A stretch of 64,000 nt of DNA from Tissierella pigra (GTDB lineage: Bacteria > Bacillota > Clostridia > Tissierellales > Tissierellaceae): contig NZ_VUNQ01000012.1 in NCBI RefSeq assembly GCF_009695605.1, positions 26,722-90,721 of the forward strand, read 5' to 3'. The notes below the pieces were generated by a model that was not told the origin of the DNA, did no database searches, and worked only from the letters and a program-made list of their open reading frames with translations. The position numbers and the translations under genes are program-made. Shown here in pieces: positions 33,810 to 42,846 of this stretch (positions are counted from its first letter, which is position 1; each line of letters begins with the position of its first letter).

Positions 33810-34968
33810 AATGGTATTTTTCAATATCCCAGCTTATGGACATACTAATCCTACTATATCAGTAGTAGATGAATTGGTAAAACGTGGTCATGAAGTTTGG
33901 TATTATTCGTTTTATGAATTTCAGGAGAAAATTGAAAATGTAGGGGCAAAATTTATACCATGTGATGACTATTTGCCAGAATTTACTCCAGATATAGAAC
34001 GGAAAATTGGAAAGGATTTTGCGGCCCTTATTGAGATGACAGCAGATACAACAATGAATTTAGATGAAAAGGTATGTAGAGAACTTAAAGAATTTAATCC
34101 AGACTGTATTGTATCTGACTCCATATGTATATGGGGGAAATTATTTGCAATAAAATTAGATATACCTTATATCTGTTCTACTACGACCTTTGCAATGAAT
34201 AAATACACTGCGAAACTGATGAAGCAAAGTCCAAAAGAAATATTCCGTATGTTTATGGGCATTCCAAGAATCAATAGAAAGATAAAGCTACTTCAGAAAA
34301 AAGGATATAAGGTAAAAAATATTATAAATATTATTCAAAATGATAATGATACAGATACAATTGTCTATACATCTAGAGAATTTCAGCCTATGGTAGAAAC
34401 ATTTTCAGAGAAGTATGCTTTTGTAGGACCTTCTTTTCAAGTTCCAGAAATTAAAGAAACTCAAAAGAAATATCCACTGATTTATATTTCATTAGGGACG
34501 GTGCTAAACCAAAACAGAGATTTTTATCAAAATTGTATTCAGGCATTATCTGATGTTGATTGTGAAGTTATTATGTCTGTTGGAGACAAGACGGATATTT
34601 CTAGATTTGGTAAGTTGCCAGACCATTTTAAAGTTTATACTAAAGTTGAACAATTAAAAGTTCTACAGCAGACGGATTTGTTTATTACTCACTGTGGAAT
34701 GAATAGTATAAGTGAAAGTTTATATTTTGGCGTTCCATCTATTTTGTTCCCATTGCATAGTGAACAGCTCATGGTGGCAAATCGAGTAGCAGAATTAAAT
34801 GCTGGAAAAAGATTAAATTCATGTACTTCGAATAGTATTAGGGAAATCGTTTTAGAAATGTTGAATGACATATCCTATAAAAAAAATGCAGAAATAATTT
34901 CAAAAACCTTGCAGCAAGGAGGAGGACCCAGTGCAGCTGCAAATAAGATAGAGAAGGTATGTAGCTGA
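33802..34968 (+). CDS. Macrolide-type glycosyltransferase (MGT family, GT1)
   Basis: A 388-residue GT-B enzyme. The N-terminus MVFFNIPAYGHTNPTISVVD and the donor-binding segment ITHCGMNSISESLYFGVPSI with LHSEQ are those of bacterial UDP-sugar:macrolide glycosyltransferases. It may inactivate a macrolide or glycosylate a lipid or natural product. The overlap with the AbrB gene shows tight coupling. Together with erm and several exporters it adds to a resistance-rich chromosomal stretch. Confidence 0.85.
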   Translation: MSKMVFFNIPAYGHTNPTISVVDELVKRGHEVWYYSFYEFQEKIENVGAKFIPCDDYLPEFTPDIERKIGKDFAALIEMTADTTMNLDEKVCRELKEFNPDCIVSDSICIWGKLFAIKLDIPYICSTTTFAMNKYTAKLMKQSPKEIFRMFMGIPRINRKIKLLQKKGYKVKNIINIIQNDNDTDTIVYTSREFQPMVETFSEKYAFVGPSFQVPEIKETQKKYPLIYISLGTVLNQNRDFYQNCIQALSDVDCEVIMSVGDKTDISRFGKLPDHFKVYTKVEQLKVLQQTDLFITHCGMNSISESLYFGVPSILFPLHSEQLMVANRVAELNAGKRLNSCTSNSIREIVLEMLNDISYKKNAEIISKTLQQGGGPSAAANKIEKVCS

Positions 34969-35017
34969 TGATGAGCCTATATATGGAATTACAATATAAA
35001 ATGAGTATGATACAATA

Positions 35018-35246
35018 ATGACGATGATAGCTGAAAATAAAGATGTAAGTGAGTACTTTTCAAGGGACTTAGACTTAGAATCAGAGATGCTTATGGTTGC
35101 TTATTTGGAGAAAGAAGTAGTTGGATTAGTGCAAATAGAATCTGATAAAGATACGTTCTTTGTAATTGTTTTTTGCTTCTATCCATCATAGAAATAGAGG
35201 AATAGGAAAAGTGCTTATTAAGTGTGCAGAAGATTTTTTAAAATAA
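35018..35246 (+). pseudogene. Broken GNAT acetyltransferase
   Basis: The first frame (MTMIAENKDVSEYFSRDL, then EMLMVAYLEKEVVGLVQIES) carries a GNAT N-terminal part. After TTTGTAATTGTTTTTT the acetyl-CoA loop (HHRNRGIGKVLIKCAEDFLK) continues in another frame, so at least one frameshift at the T-run breaks the gene. It is also shorter than a full GNAT. Confidence 0.75.
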
Positions 35247-35374
35247 ATACAAACAAAAAAGATAATGTATTTGTCAACTGAAGGTAGTATAAAATAATCT
35301 GTGTTTTTACGAAATAAAATTCTCTTTTCTGGAAAGAATCAAAATATGATTTAAACTAGAAAGGAGAATTTTTT

Positions 35375-35915
35375 ATGTCAACATTACCAAAAGAAGTTTT
35401 AAGAAATATGATAAGTGATGGAAAATTAATAACAGCAGGAGATCTTCATTCATATTTAAAAGATATGTTTAAAGATGTACTCCAGGAGATGCTAGAAGCA
35501 GAACTAGGATATTCCGAGGGAGATAAGAAGAATAAACAAACAGATAATAGAAGAAATGGATATACTCAAAAAATTGTAAAAACTCAATTTGGTGAGATAC
35601 CACTAGAAGTACCAAGAGATAGAAATAGTGAATTTGAGCCAATTGTAATAACTAAAAATAAAGGAGATATATCTAGTATTGAAGAGAAAGTAATAGCTCT
35701 TTATGGAAGAAGTATGTCGACTAGAGATATTCATGAGCAGGTAAAAGAAATATATGGAATAGAAATATCAGCAGAAATGCTAAGTAAAATGACAGACAGT
35801 ATAATCCCATATAAAAAAAATAGCAAAATAGGCCATTAAGTCAAATCTATCCTTTTGTTTTTATGGATGCAATCACTACAAAGTAAGAGAATGGAAAGGC
35901 AACCCTTTCCAGAAC
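35375..35915 (+). pseudogene. Truncated IS256-family transposase
   Basis: The first 150 residues (DLHSYLKDMFKDVLQEMLEA, then RNGYTQKIVKTQFGEIPLEV) are the N-terminus of a mutator/IS256 transposase. An A-run frameshift and a TGG to TAG change end it near 35827; the conserved QNRPLSQIYPFVFMDAI follows in frame with another single-base loss before YKVRE. The rest of about 400 residues is gone. It is a dead insertion sequence fragment. Confidence 0.85.
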
Positions 35916-36172
35916 AAAAACAAGTAGTTCGACAAAACTTGCATTTCTGCGGTATTTGTCAAACGAAATAAGTAGATTTTACTATTACCATATGTTAAAG
36001 TTTATGTTAAATAAACTTATAGGTTTACTAAGTAATTCCAAATTTCATTGCTTAAGATATATAAATCCTGTATAGATTAAAATAAGCTTGTTTATCTATA
36101 AACTTGAAGTTAAGTTTAGTCAGTTATTGAAATTATAAGGTTTGATTAGATAAATCAAGTGCAAAGTTCGAG

Positions 36173-36433
36173 TTATTGAAATAATGGTGCATGATTAAAA
36201 GGTATAGATAGAATTTTTTTAAGAGTAAAAGCAGATAACATAGATTCAAGGGAGTAATCTCTATTTCTGCCAAAATGAGAATAATATTTTTGGTAGAAAG
36301 AAAAGGGAATAAAATCACTAATATTAATGGATAGGTTTAGCAAATCAAGTAAGTTACCTTGATTTTGATTATAAAATTTATCAAAACTAGTAGAAATATC
36401 ACAAAGGTTTAATTGTTTAGCTGAAACTGGCAT
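36173..36433 (-). pseudogene. N-terminal fragment of another transposase
   Basis: An 86-residue frame reading YSHFGRNRDYSLESMLSAFT with LKKILSIPF resembles the N-terminus of IS1182/IS4-like transposases. No continuation is seen after residue 80, where the frame runs into unrelated sequence. The family is a guess from pattern. Confidence 0.5.
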
Positions 36434-36599
36434 AGGATTCTACTTTCTAAATTTATTTTGAGTTATATACATTTTGTCAATGAATATATACCCAAAATGG
36501 GGGGAATCCAGCCATTTCAATATATAAAAATGTAATACTAATGTGAGTTGTAGAGTTTTGCAACGAGCTATAAGCATTACAAAGAAAGGGGGGTATAGA

Positions 36600-36698
36600 A
36601 TGTCAGTATTGGAACTACAAAAATTAGATATAGAGGTTACACCAACAAGTTGGGCTAGTTTACTTAGTGTTTTTTGTAAGGCAGATGAGGTTAGCTAA
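36600..36698 (+). CDS. Class III lanthipeptide precursor peptide
   Basis: A 32-codon gene directly after a strong GGGGGG-type ribosome binding site (AAAGGGGGGTATAGA). The leader holds LELQ at residues 4-7, matching the conserved L-x-L-Q motif that class III LanKC enzymes need. The core contains SWASLLSVFC, with serines at 17, 20 and 23 and a cysteine at 26, fitting the Ser-x2-Ser-xn-Cys pattern that makes labionin or lanthionine rings. It lies 1.9 kb before a LanKC gene, with a broken insertion sequence between. The peptide is too short to appear in most gene predictions. Confidence 0.82.
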   Translation: MSVLELQKLDIEVTPTSWASLLSVFCKADEVS

Positions 36699-36714
36699 AA
36701 ATATTTCATAAAGC

Positions 36715-36755
36715 TTAGTAAAGAAAGTGTGAAATTTTCACACTTTCTTTACTAA
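36715..36755 (+). terminator. Perfect 20-bp hairpin after the lanthipeptide precursor gene
   Basis: TTAGTAAAGAAAGTGTGAAA and its exact reverse complement flank one base. Hairpins after precursor genes usually allow partial readthrough so that more peptide than enzyme is made. No long T-run follows, in keeping with a leaky or stabilising hairpin. Confidence 0.7.
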
Positions 36756-36961
36756 TGTACAGTTTTGTGTTATGTAAAAGCAACCTATTTTCACCGATAA
36801 TTTAATTATATTAGCTATGAAGGGGCTCTAGTAATAAGTCCAATTAAGAAATGTCAATAGGAAATAAAAAAAAATTTCTGTTTTTTGAAATTTAAAATGG
36901 GTAACCTTAATAATCCTTTTGACTACTCATCAAAAAACAACGGTTGGATTATGGAATTACA

Positions 36962-38178
36962 CTACGTGGCGACGTCGCATTTCGCTTTCAGGTAATTCTT
37001 TTGGTGTACTTCCGGTGTGATGATTTCGAATTCTTTTTAATCACGCAAAATAGCAAATACAATGTTGCATACTTTATGCATAATAGCTCTAAGAGCCACC
37101 ATTTTAGGTTTGCTCTGATATTTTTTAATGTAGTAATCAACGAAGCACAGAATTCTTGGAAGAACCATCTTTGTTCTTGCTGATACTGATTAAAGCCATA
37201 GTGTGAATGACTCTTCGTGTAATCCTGGAACCTCGTTTTGACATACTTATTTTCGTACTGTTGAATTTACCAGATTGCTTTACTACAGGATCCAAGCCAA
37301 AATAGACAAAAAGCTGTTTTGGTGAACGAAAAGCAGAGAAATCTCCGATTTCATCCACAAGTTCATGCATATCAGAAAGTATAGATGATATTTCATTATC
37401 AAACTGACGAATAAAACGGATGTATAGAAGAATTCGTTTAAAGTTACTGCTTACAGCATGACCAAAAGCTTTTGCATCATTTGCGGCTTGAATAATAGAA
37501 GTATACTTGTTCTGAGCATAAGTAAGACCAAAACGTGCAGTAGGGCGTATGGAAGCAATAAATTCATTCTTGGCAGCACTTAAAAATGCATCTGGAGAAG
37601 TATATTTTTCTAGTAATGTCATTTATGTATTCGTAGTTACTTTAGAAAAAAAATTAAATACTGAGGAAATACCATACGCAGTTCATCCTGAAGCTTATTC
37701 ACATAAGCAAAACAATTATCCATCGGATAATAATATTTTCTTGAAAGATTTCTTAAATTAAGAGCAAGATCTGATGGAATAAGAGAAACCTTCAAATCGG
37801 GTTTCAAACTGATTAAAGTAGCTTTTTTTGAATCAAATCTATCATTATGTACTTTTCTAATGTTAATGCTTGTTCTATTCTTAGTGGTGATAGGATTAAT
37901 CACGGAGACATGAAATCCTTTATCAGGAAGATAGCAGAAGAGTGAGTAATGATAAATTCCCGTTGATTCGAGGAAAATATGGCTTTCCAAAGAATACAGC
38001 TCTTCTGCTTCTTTTATTTTAGAAACAGCAAGTGCAAGGGAATTAAGATAAGAATGTATCATTTTAAAAGGCTTTCCTACAAAGGTTTGGTTAGTAGAGC
38101 TATAGACATCCAGCTAAAATCAGCACCTATATAAATATCAACCGATAAAAATAAACTTTCAAAGATAAAGTTTGACAT
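36962..38178 (-). pseudogene. IS110-family transposase, several frameshifts
   Basis: Reading from 38178 on the − strand: MSNFIFESLFLSVDIYIGAD starts the DEDD domain, a frameshift follows near 38090, then FLESTGIYHYSLFCYLPDKG and NPITTKNRTSINIRKVHNDR in one frame to 37640, another shift at an A/T-run, then the C-terminal helix-hairpin region FRSPKQLFVYFGLDPVVKQS and MSKRGSRITRRVIHTMAL to 37140, and finally fragments MVALRAIMHKVCNIVFAILR and ITPEVHQKNYLKAK. At least three disruptions make it inactive. Confidence 0.88.
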
Positions 38179-38420
38179 AAGCTAAGGCTCCTTTCCGATA
38201 GTAATCCATTTCCATCTAATGAGTACACAACCTAGCATGAGATACGGGTATAGCCTGAGGCTCCCAACCAGCCTAATCAAAAAAACTTCATTGAATGGAC
38301 TAATTGACTTTTTAGTAGGTATAGGTCAGTAGAAACTGACTTCCCAAGGATGCAAACATTCTTTGTCCTATCCTTAAGGATTATACATTATGAAAAGTCT
38401 GGAGTCTACTGGGAACCGTC
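38179..38420 (-). ncRNA. Possible bridge RNA region of the IS110 element
   Basis: About 240 non-coding bases upstream of the transposase start. IS110-group elements encode their target-choosing bridge RNA here. I see several short inverted repeats (for example the GGTATAGGTCAGTAG/CTGACTTCCC area) but cannot fold it reliably, and the element is decayed. Confidence 0.35.
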
Positions 38421-38421
38421 A

Positions 38422-38484
38422 GACATCTTAAATATAGAAGTAACATCTGATGAAGGAAGAACTCCTTCTTCTGTTGCTAGATAA
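38422..38484 (+). pseudogene. Possible 3' remnant of a second lanthipeptide precursor gene
   Basis: An in-frame stretch reading DILNIEVTSDEGRTPSSVAR, then a stop, resembles the KLDIEVTPTS stretch of the precursor at 36600 in both protein and DNA (16 of 20 bases match over the LDIEVT codons). No leader start with LxLQ remains, so its 5' end was probably removed by the IS110 insertion. It ends 80 bases before the synthetase gene. Confidence 0.45.
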
Positions 38485-38512
38485 TAGAAATATTTTTTTA
38501 TAGAAATGTATT

Positions 38513-38537
38513 AACTGCATAGTCACTAATGACTATG
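38513..38537. promoter_or_regulatory. Hairpin upstream of the LanKC gene
   Basis: CATAGTCA and TGACTATG form an eight-base-pair stem around CTAA, shortly before AGGAGGA and the synthetase start. It could be an operator or a 5' UTR structure. Confidence 0.45.
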
Positions 38538-38563
38538 ACATTATTATACTAGGAGGAATATTT

Positions 38564-41152
38564 ATGATAACTGATTTACTTTTATATTCTATAGAAAATA
38601 ATAAGTTTTATGAGGATTTTTCAAAAAAGAATATCAATAAAGAATTTATTGATATTCTTCTTCATAAAATAGATTGTGATTGGAAGATAGAAAAAAGAGG
38701 AATCTATCATATCATATATCAGAACTTAGAATTACCTTCACAAGGTTGGAAGATACATATTTCAGCTACGTTGGAAAATGCTGAAGATATTTTAGATATT
38801 GTAGCTTCTATTTTAATCCCCAAAAAAATAGCTTTTAAAGTTTTATTAGATATAGAAACTTTAAAAGTAACTTCTCAAAAATCATTTCCTAGACAATCAT
38901 ATGGTAAGTTTATAACTATTTATCCTAAAAATTTAAATGAATTTAAACAAGTTATTGATTTATTATATATAAGATTAAGACAATTTGAGGGTCCATATAT
39001 TTTGTCAGATAAACGATATAAGGATTGTAAAGTTATTTATTATAGATATGGAGGATTTTTATCAAACTATGAATATGATAATGAGGGTAACTCTAAACCA
39101 TGTATTATAGATGGTTATAATAGAAAAATAGAAGATCTAAGAGTACCATATTTTAAATTACCACCAGGTATAAATGATGTTTTTACTAATTTTGAAAACA
39201 ATTCTAAATCTCAACTAACAGAAAGGTATAAAGTTATTAAAGCTATTAGATTTACCAATGCTGGGGGAGTATATTTAGGAGAGGATATAAAAACAAAAGA
39301 ATTAGTTGTTATAAAAGAAGCTCGGCCTCATACTGTTTTAATAGGTGATGGTAAAGATGCAATTTACATAAGAAAAGAAGAAGTGAAGAGATTAAAGGAA
39401 TTCGAACTAACAGGATATGTACCGAAAGTTATTGACTATTTTTATGATTGGGAGCACTTTTTTACTATCGTAGAGTATATTGATGGAGAAGTATTAGACG
39501 AGTTTGTAATAAGAAATAACCCGATTTATAGAATGGGTACAGGGGTGCAAGTACAGGATTATTTGAAAAAGATTATTAAAATTTTTATTAAATTATCTGA
39601 TTTTATAAGTATTCTCCACAAGAATAAATATATTTTTGGTGATTTTGCTTTAGATAATTTTATGATAACTCTAGATTTAGATATTAAAGCTATAGATTTG
39701 GAGGGATGTAATAGAGAAGGTTCATTAACACAAAGAGCTGGAACAAAAGGTTTCTTTGAAACAATGCGTCATCAAAACTTATATGAATCGGATATATATT
39801 CGCTGGGATGCCTATTATTTAGTTGTATTCTTAAAAAGAATAATATGATTGATATTAAAAAAGATACTTTTGAAGTTTTTCTAGATAGTGTTTTAGAAGA
39901 ATATAATGTGCCAGTTGAATTAAAGTTATTGATTTTAAATATGACAAGTTCTGAATATAATCAACGTCCATGTATTGAAGAGGTAATTTATAAGCTAAAA
40001 GATATTTTATATCAACTTGAAAACAAACAAATAGAAAGGCAAGATATAAATTTTAAAAATGTACAAATTCAAGATAGTTTGGCTGAAAGTATTAAATTAG
40101 GAATTAAAGGGATTTTATCATCTAAAAATAAGACATCACTATGTATATTCCCAAATACTCCATTATTGAATAGCAAACTAAATGTATCTACAGGTCTTTT
40201 TGGAATTATAAGAGGATTGAATTATTTGGGAGTTAAAGCTTTTAATAAGGAATTCATAAATTCACATCTAAAATTTCCCCAAAATGAACCAATGGGGTTA
40301 TATGTTGGTATAGCTGGAGTCTTATGGACATTATTGGATATTAAAGAGTTGGAGAAAGCAGAGATGTTATTCGATCAGCATATAGACATTTATAAATTAG
40401 GTCAGGATTACAGTATTTTTTCGGGTAAAAGTGGAATCGGATTATTATGCTTGAAGTTTTATATAATTACACAAGATAAGATGTATTTAGAGCTAGCCGT
40501 CAAAATTGGAGATAATATAATCAAAGATCTAGAAATAGATCAAATTAAAAATATAGGATATAAAAAAGGGCTTAGTGGAATATCTTTATTTTTATTATAT
40601 TTATATATAGTCAGTGGAGATAATAGATATATTTTATATGGAAAAGATAGTTTGTTATTAGAACTCAATTATCAAGTTAGCTCAAATATATATGCAACAA
40701 TTGATTTTCCAGGTTTTATAGGCTCAAATATAGCTTCTCCTTATTTTATAGAAGGAACTAGTGGAATATTATCAGTATTGCTAAGATATTACAAAATATT
40801 GAAGGAGCCTTATTTGCTTGAGAAATCTGTAGAATTAGCAAATTCTTTTATATCTAAATATTCAATATCACCAACTTTATATAGTGGTTTATCAGGAATG
40901 GGAAATGTTTTGCTAGATAGTTACTATATATTGGGTGATGATAAATATAAGAAGCAGGCATATGATTTTTCGAGAGGATGTTTATTGCATCAAATTAAGT
41001 ACGAGAATGGAATTTTATTTCCCGATTTATATATTAATAAGTTATCCACTGACTTTGGATATGGAACTATAGGTATATTGATGTTTTTTGAACGATTAGT
41101 TAAAGATAAATCCCAAAATTTTTGTTTCTTTTTAGATGAATTACTAATATAA
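38564..41152 (+). CDS. Class III lanthipeptide synthetase (LanKC)
   Basis: An 862-residue three-domain enzyme: lyase-like region at about 1-215 (SQGWKIHISATLENA, FITIYPKN), kinase domain at about 220-490 (Lys in LVVIKEARPH, catalytic loop IFGDFALDNFM, AIDLEG) and a LanC-like cyclase at about 515-862 (glycine-rich repeats GIAGVLWTL, GKSGIGLLCL, GTSGILSVLL, GLSGMGNVLL, GYGTIGILMF). The zinc-binding Cys and Cys-His of class I/II cyclases are absent, as in class III. It phosphorylates and eliminates Ser/Thr of the precursor and closes the rings. AGGAGGA precedes the ATG. Confidence 0.93.
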   Translation: MITDLLLYSIENNKFYEDFSKKNINKEFIDILLHKIDCDWKIEKRGIYHIIYQNLELPSQGWKIHISATLENAEDILDIVASILIPKKIAFKVLLDIETLKVTSQKSFPRQSYGKFITIYPKNLNEFKQVIDLLYIRLRQFEGPYILSDKRYKDCKVIYYRYGGFLSNYEYDNEGNSKPCIIDGYNRKIEDLRVPYFKLPPGINDVFTNFENNSKSQLTERYKVIKAIRFTNAGGVYLGEDIKTKELVVIKEARPHTVLIGDGKDAIYIRKEEVKRLKEFELTGYVPKVIDYFYDWEHFFTIVEYIDGEVLDEFVIRNNPIYRMGTGVQVQDYLKKIIKIFIKLSDFISILHKNKYIFGDFALDNFMITLDLDIKAIDLEGCNREGSLTQRAGTKGFFETMRHQNLYESDIYSLGCLLFSCILKKNNMIDIKKDTFEVFLDSVLEEYNVPVELKLLILNMTSSEYNQRPCIEEVIYKLKDILYQLENKQIERQDINFKNVQIQDSLAESIKLGIKGILSSKNKTSLCIFPNTPLLNSKLNVSTGLFGIIRGLNYLGVKAFNKEFINSHLKFPQNEPMGLYVGIAGVLWTLLDIKELEKAEMLFDQHIDIYKLGQDYSIFSGKSGIGLLCLKFYIITQDKMYLELAVKIGDNIIKDLEIDQIKNIGYKKGLSGISLFLLYLYIVSGDNRYILYGKDSLLLELNYQVSSNIYATIDFPGFIGSNIASPYFIEGTSGILSVLLRYYKILKEPYLLEKSVELANSFISKYSISPTLYSGLSGMGNVLLDSYYILGDDKYKKQAYDFSRGCLLHQIKYENGILFPDLYINKLSTDFGYGTIGILMFFERLVKDKSQNFCFFLDELLI

Positions 41153-41174
41153 TTTAAAAAAGGGGGCATAAGTA

Positions 41175-42767
41175 ATGTTAAGGAGTATTTTATATAAAAA
41201 CAAATGGTGGGTTTTATTTACTTCACTGTGTATAATTCTATCATCTCTTATGATGGTATATGCAGGTTATTCACTTTCTTTTTTGTTCAGAGCTATAAAC
41301 TATTCGGGAAATGCTCTAAATAAACTATTAAACGATGCATTGAATGTTACTATAATTTGGATTATAGCATTAATTTTACTATATATAAAAAATATAGCTA
41401 AAGCTAATATGATACGAAAAATTCGAAAAAACTTAAGAAATAATATAGCCTTAAAGATTGTAGAATTAAATTATGAAGAATTTCATAAAAAAGATTCTGG
41501 GAATTATGTTTCTTGGTTAACAAGCGATGTTCAGCAAATTACACAACAGGCATTTATTCCATTTTTTACTATTGTAGAGAATATTGCTACAACAATTTTT
41601 TCCTTAATTGCAATGATAAAATTAAATTTGTTTATTGGATTAACAGCTATTGGATTATTTGTTTTTATATCTGTAATACCACAGCTTTTAGGAAAATTAA
41701 TGACTAAAGTTTCAAAAGAGTTATCAATAGGGCAAGAAAAATTTGTTGAAAAAACAAAAGAAACAGTTATGGGATATACTATATTTAAATTATATAATTT
41801 ATTTTCAGCTTTTGTTGAACGAGTTAACCACAGCTCGGATACAATTGAAAATATAAATTTCCAATATAGTCGAAAACAGTCACTTGTAGAGACTTTTGTT
41901 GCAGGAGTTAATTTAATAGGACAGGTTGTTTTAATTGTTGTGACACTTTATTTAGCTATTGAAAATTTAACGCCTGTCGGAGCAGTTTTATCAGTTGGGA
42001 ACTTGGCAGGATCATTTTTCTCAGGTGTAGGAGCTAGTGTAAATTCAATTATTTCATTAAAAGCATCAAAAATAGTTTTTGAAAAATTTAAATTAAAGAA
42101 AAATGGAATAACTTCAAAAGTTGATTTAAATACACTTGAAAGTATTACATTAGAAGATATATCTTTTTCTTATTCTGATACTCCTGTTTTGAAAAATATA
42201 AATATTAAATTCGAAAGAGGTAAGAAATATGCTTTAGTAGGAGCAAGTGGAAAGGGAAAATCAACATTAGCAAAAATTTTGTTAGGATTTCTATCAAATT
42301 ACTCTGGTAAGGTTTTGTTTGATAATAATGAACTAAAAGAAGTATTACAATCAAGTATTTATCGACAAATTACTTATATTGATCAAAATACTTATTTGTT
42401 TAATGGAACGATTAGAAATAATATTAATCTTGGTGAAGATTTTTCTGATAATGAAATATATGAAGCTTTGAAAAAAAGTAGTTTACTAGATTTTATTAAT
42501 AACTTGCCTCAAGGTTTAGACACTATAATTGAAGAAAATGGGAAGAATTTATCAGGTGGTCAAAGACAGCGTTTAGCTTTAGCAAGGGCAATTATACGAA
42601 AAGTTCAGTTTATAATCATAGATGAAGGAACTTCTGCAATTGATAAAGAAAGTGCTTTAGAAATTGAGAGGAATCTTATGGATGATAAAAACTTGACAAT
42701 AATATTAATTACTCATAATCTGCATAATGAAATTATAGATAAATTAGATTGTGTATATGAAATTTGA
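41175..42767 (+). CDS. ABC exporter for the lanthipeptide (LanT type)
   Basis: A 530-residue fused membrane/ATPase half-transporter. Five to six hydrophobic segments lie in residues 10-300, then Walker A GASGKGKSTLAKIL, signature LSGGQRQRLALARA, Walker B FIIIDEGTSAID and H-loop LITHNLHN. There is no N-terminal peptidase domain, so leader removal needs another protease, as is usual in class III clusters. It starts 22 bases after the synthetase stop, with AAAGGGGGC as ribosome binding site, so the two are one operon. Confidence 0.9.
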   Translation: MLRSILYKNKWWVLFTSLCIILSSLMMVYAGYSLSFLFRAINYSGNALNKLLNDALNVTIIWIIALILLYIKNIAKANMIRKIRKNLRNNIALKIVELNYEEFHKKDSGNYVSWLTSDVQQITQQAFIPFFTIVENIATTIFSLIAMIKLNLFIGLTAIGLFVFISVIPQLLGKLMTKVSKELSIGQEKFVEKTKETVMGYTIFKLYNLFSAFVERVNHSSDTIENINFQYSRKQSLVETFVAGVNLIGQVVLIVVTLYLAIENLTPVGAVLSVGNLAGSFFSGVGASVNSIISLKASKIVFEKFKLKKNGITSKVDLNTLESITLEDISFSYSDTPVLKNINIKFERGKKYALVGASGKGKSTLAKILLGFLSNYSGKVLFDNNELKEVLQSSIYRQITYIDQNTYLFNGTIRNNINLGEDFSDNEIYEALKKSSLLDFINNLPQGLDTIIEENGKNLSGGQRQRLALARAIIRKVQFIIIDEGTSAIDKESALEIERNLMDDKNLTIILITHNLHNEIIDKLDCVYEI

Positions 42768-42791
42768 TATAAAATTAAATAAAGAATTTTA

Positions 42792-42846
42792 AAGAGACTA
42801 AGCCTTAGGTCAAATTAGATGATCTATAGACTTGGTCTCTTCTTTA
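42792..42846. terminator. Terminator after the lanthipeptide operon, second copy of a dispersed hairpin
   Basis: AGAGACTAAG pairs with CTTGGTCTCT (one G-T), with inner pairing and a T-rich end. Base-by-base it resembles the hairpin at 33361, sharing the TTAGGTC segment and spacing. Confidence 0.8.

Larger units (their letters stand above)
36756..38420 (-). mobile_element. Degraded IS110-family element
   Basis: A broken IS110-type transposase (36962-38178) with non-coding flanks, inserted between the lanthipeptide precursor and synthetase genes. IS110 elements lack terminal inverted repeats, so the exact ends cannot be placed; the limits given are approximate. Base composition rises in GC relative to the neighbouring lanthipeptide genes, which supports a separate origin. 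Confidence 0.7.

Noticed and set aside
36944..37183. Open frame on the + strand with MDYGITLRGDVAF
   Set aside because: It is the shadow of the IS110 transposase end read on the other strand.
38352..38421. Full 44-codon frame from ATG 38352 as an intact second precursor
   Set aside because: There is no ribosome binding site and the N-terminal part has no LxLQ leader; it is most likely insertion-sequence end sequence fused by chance to the remnant.
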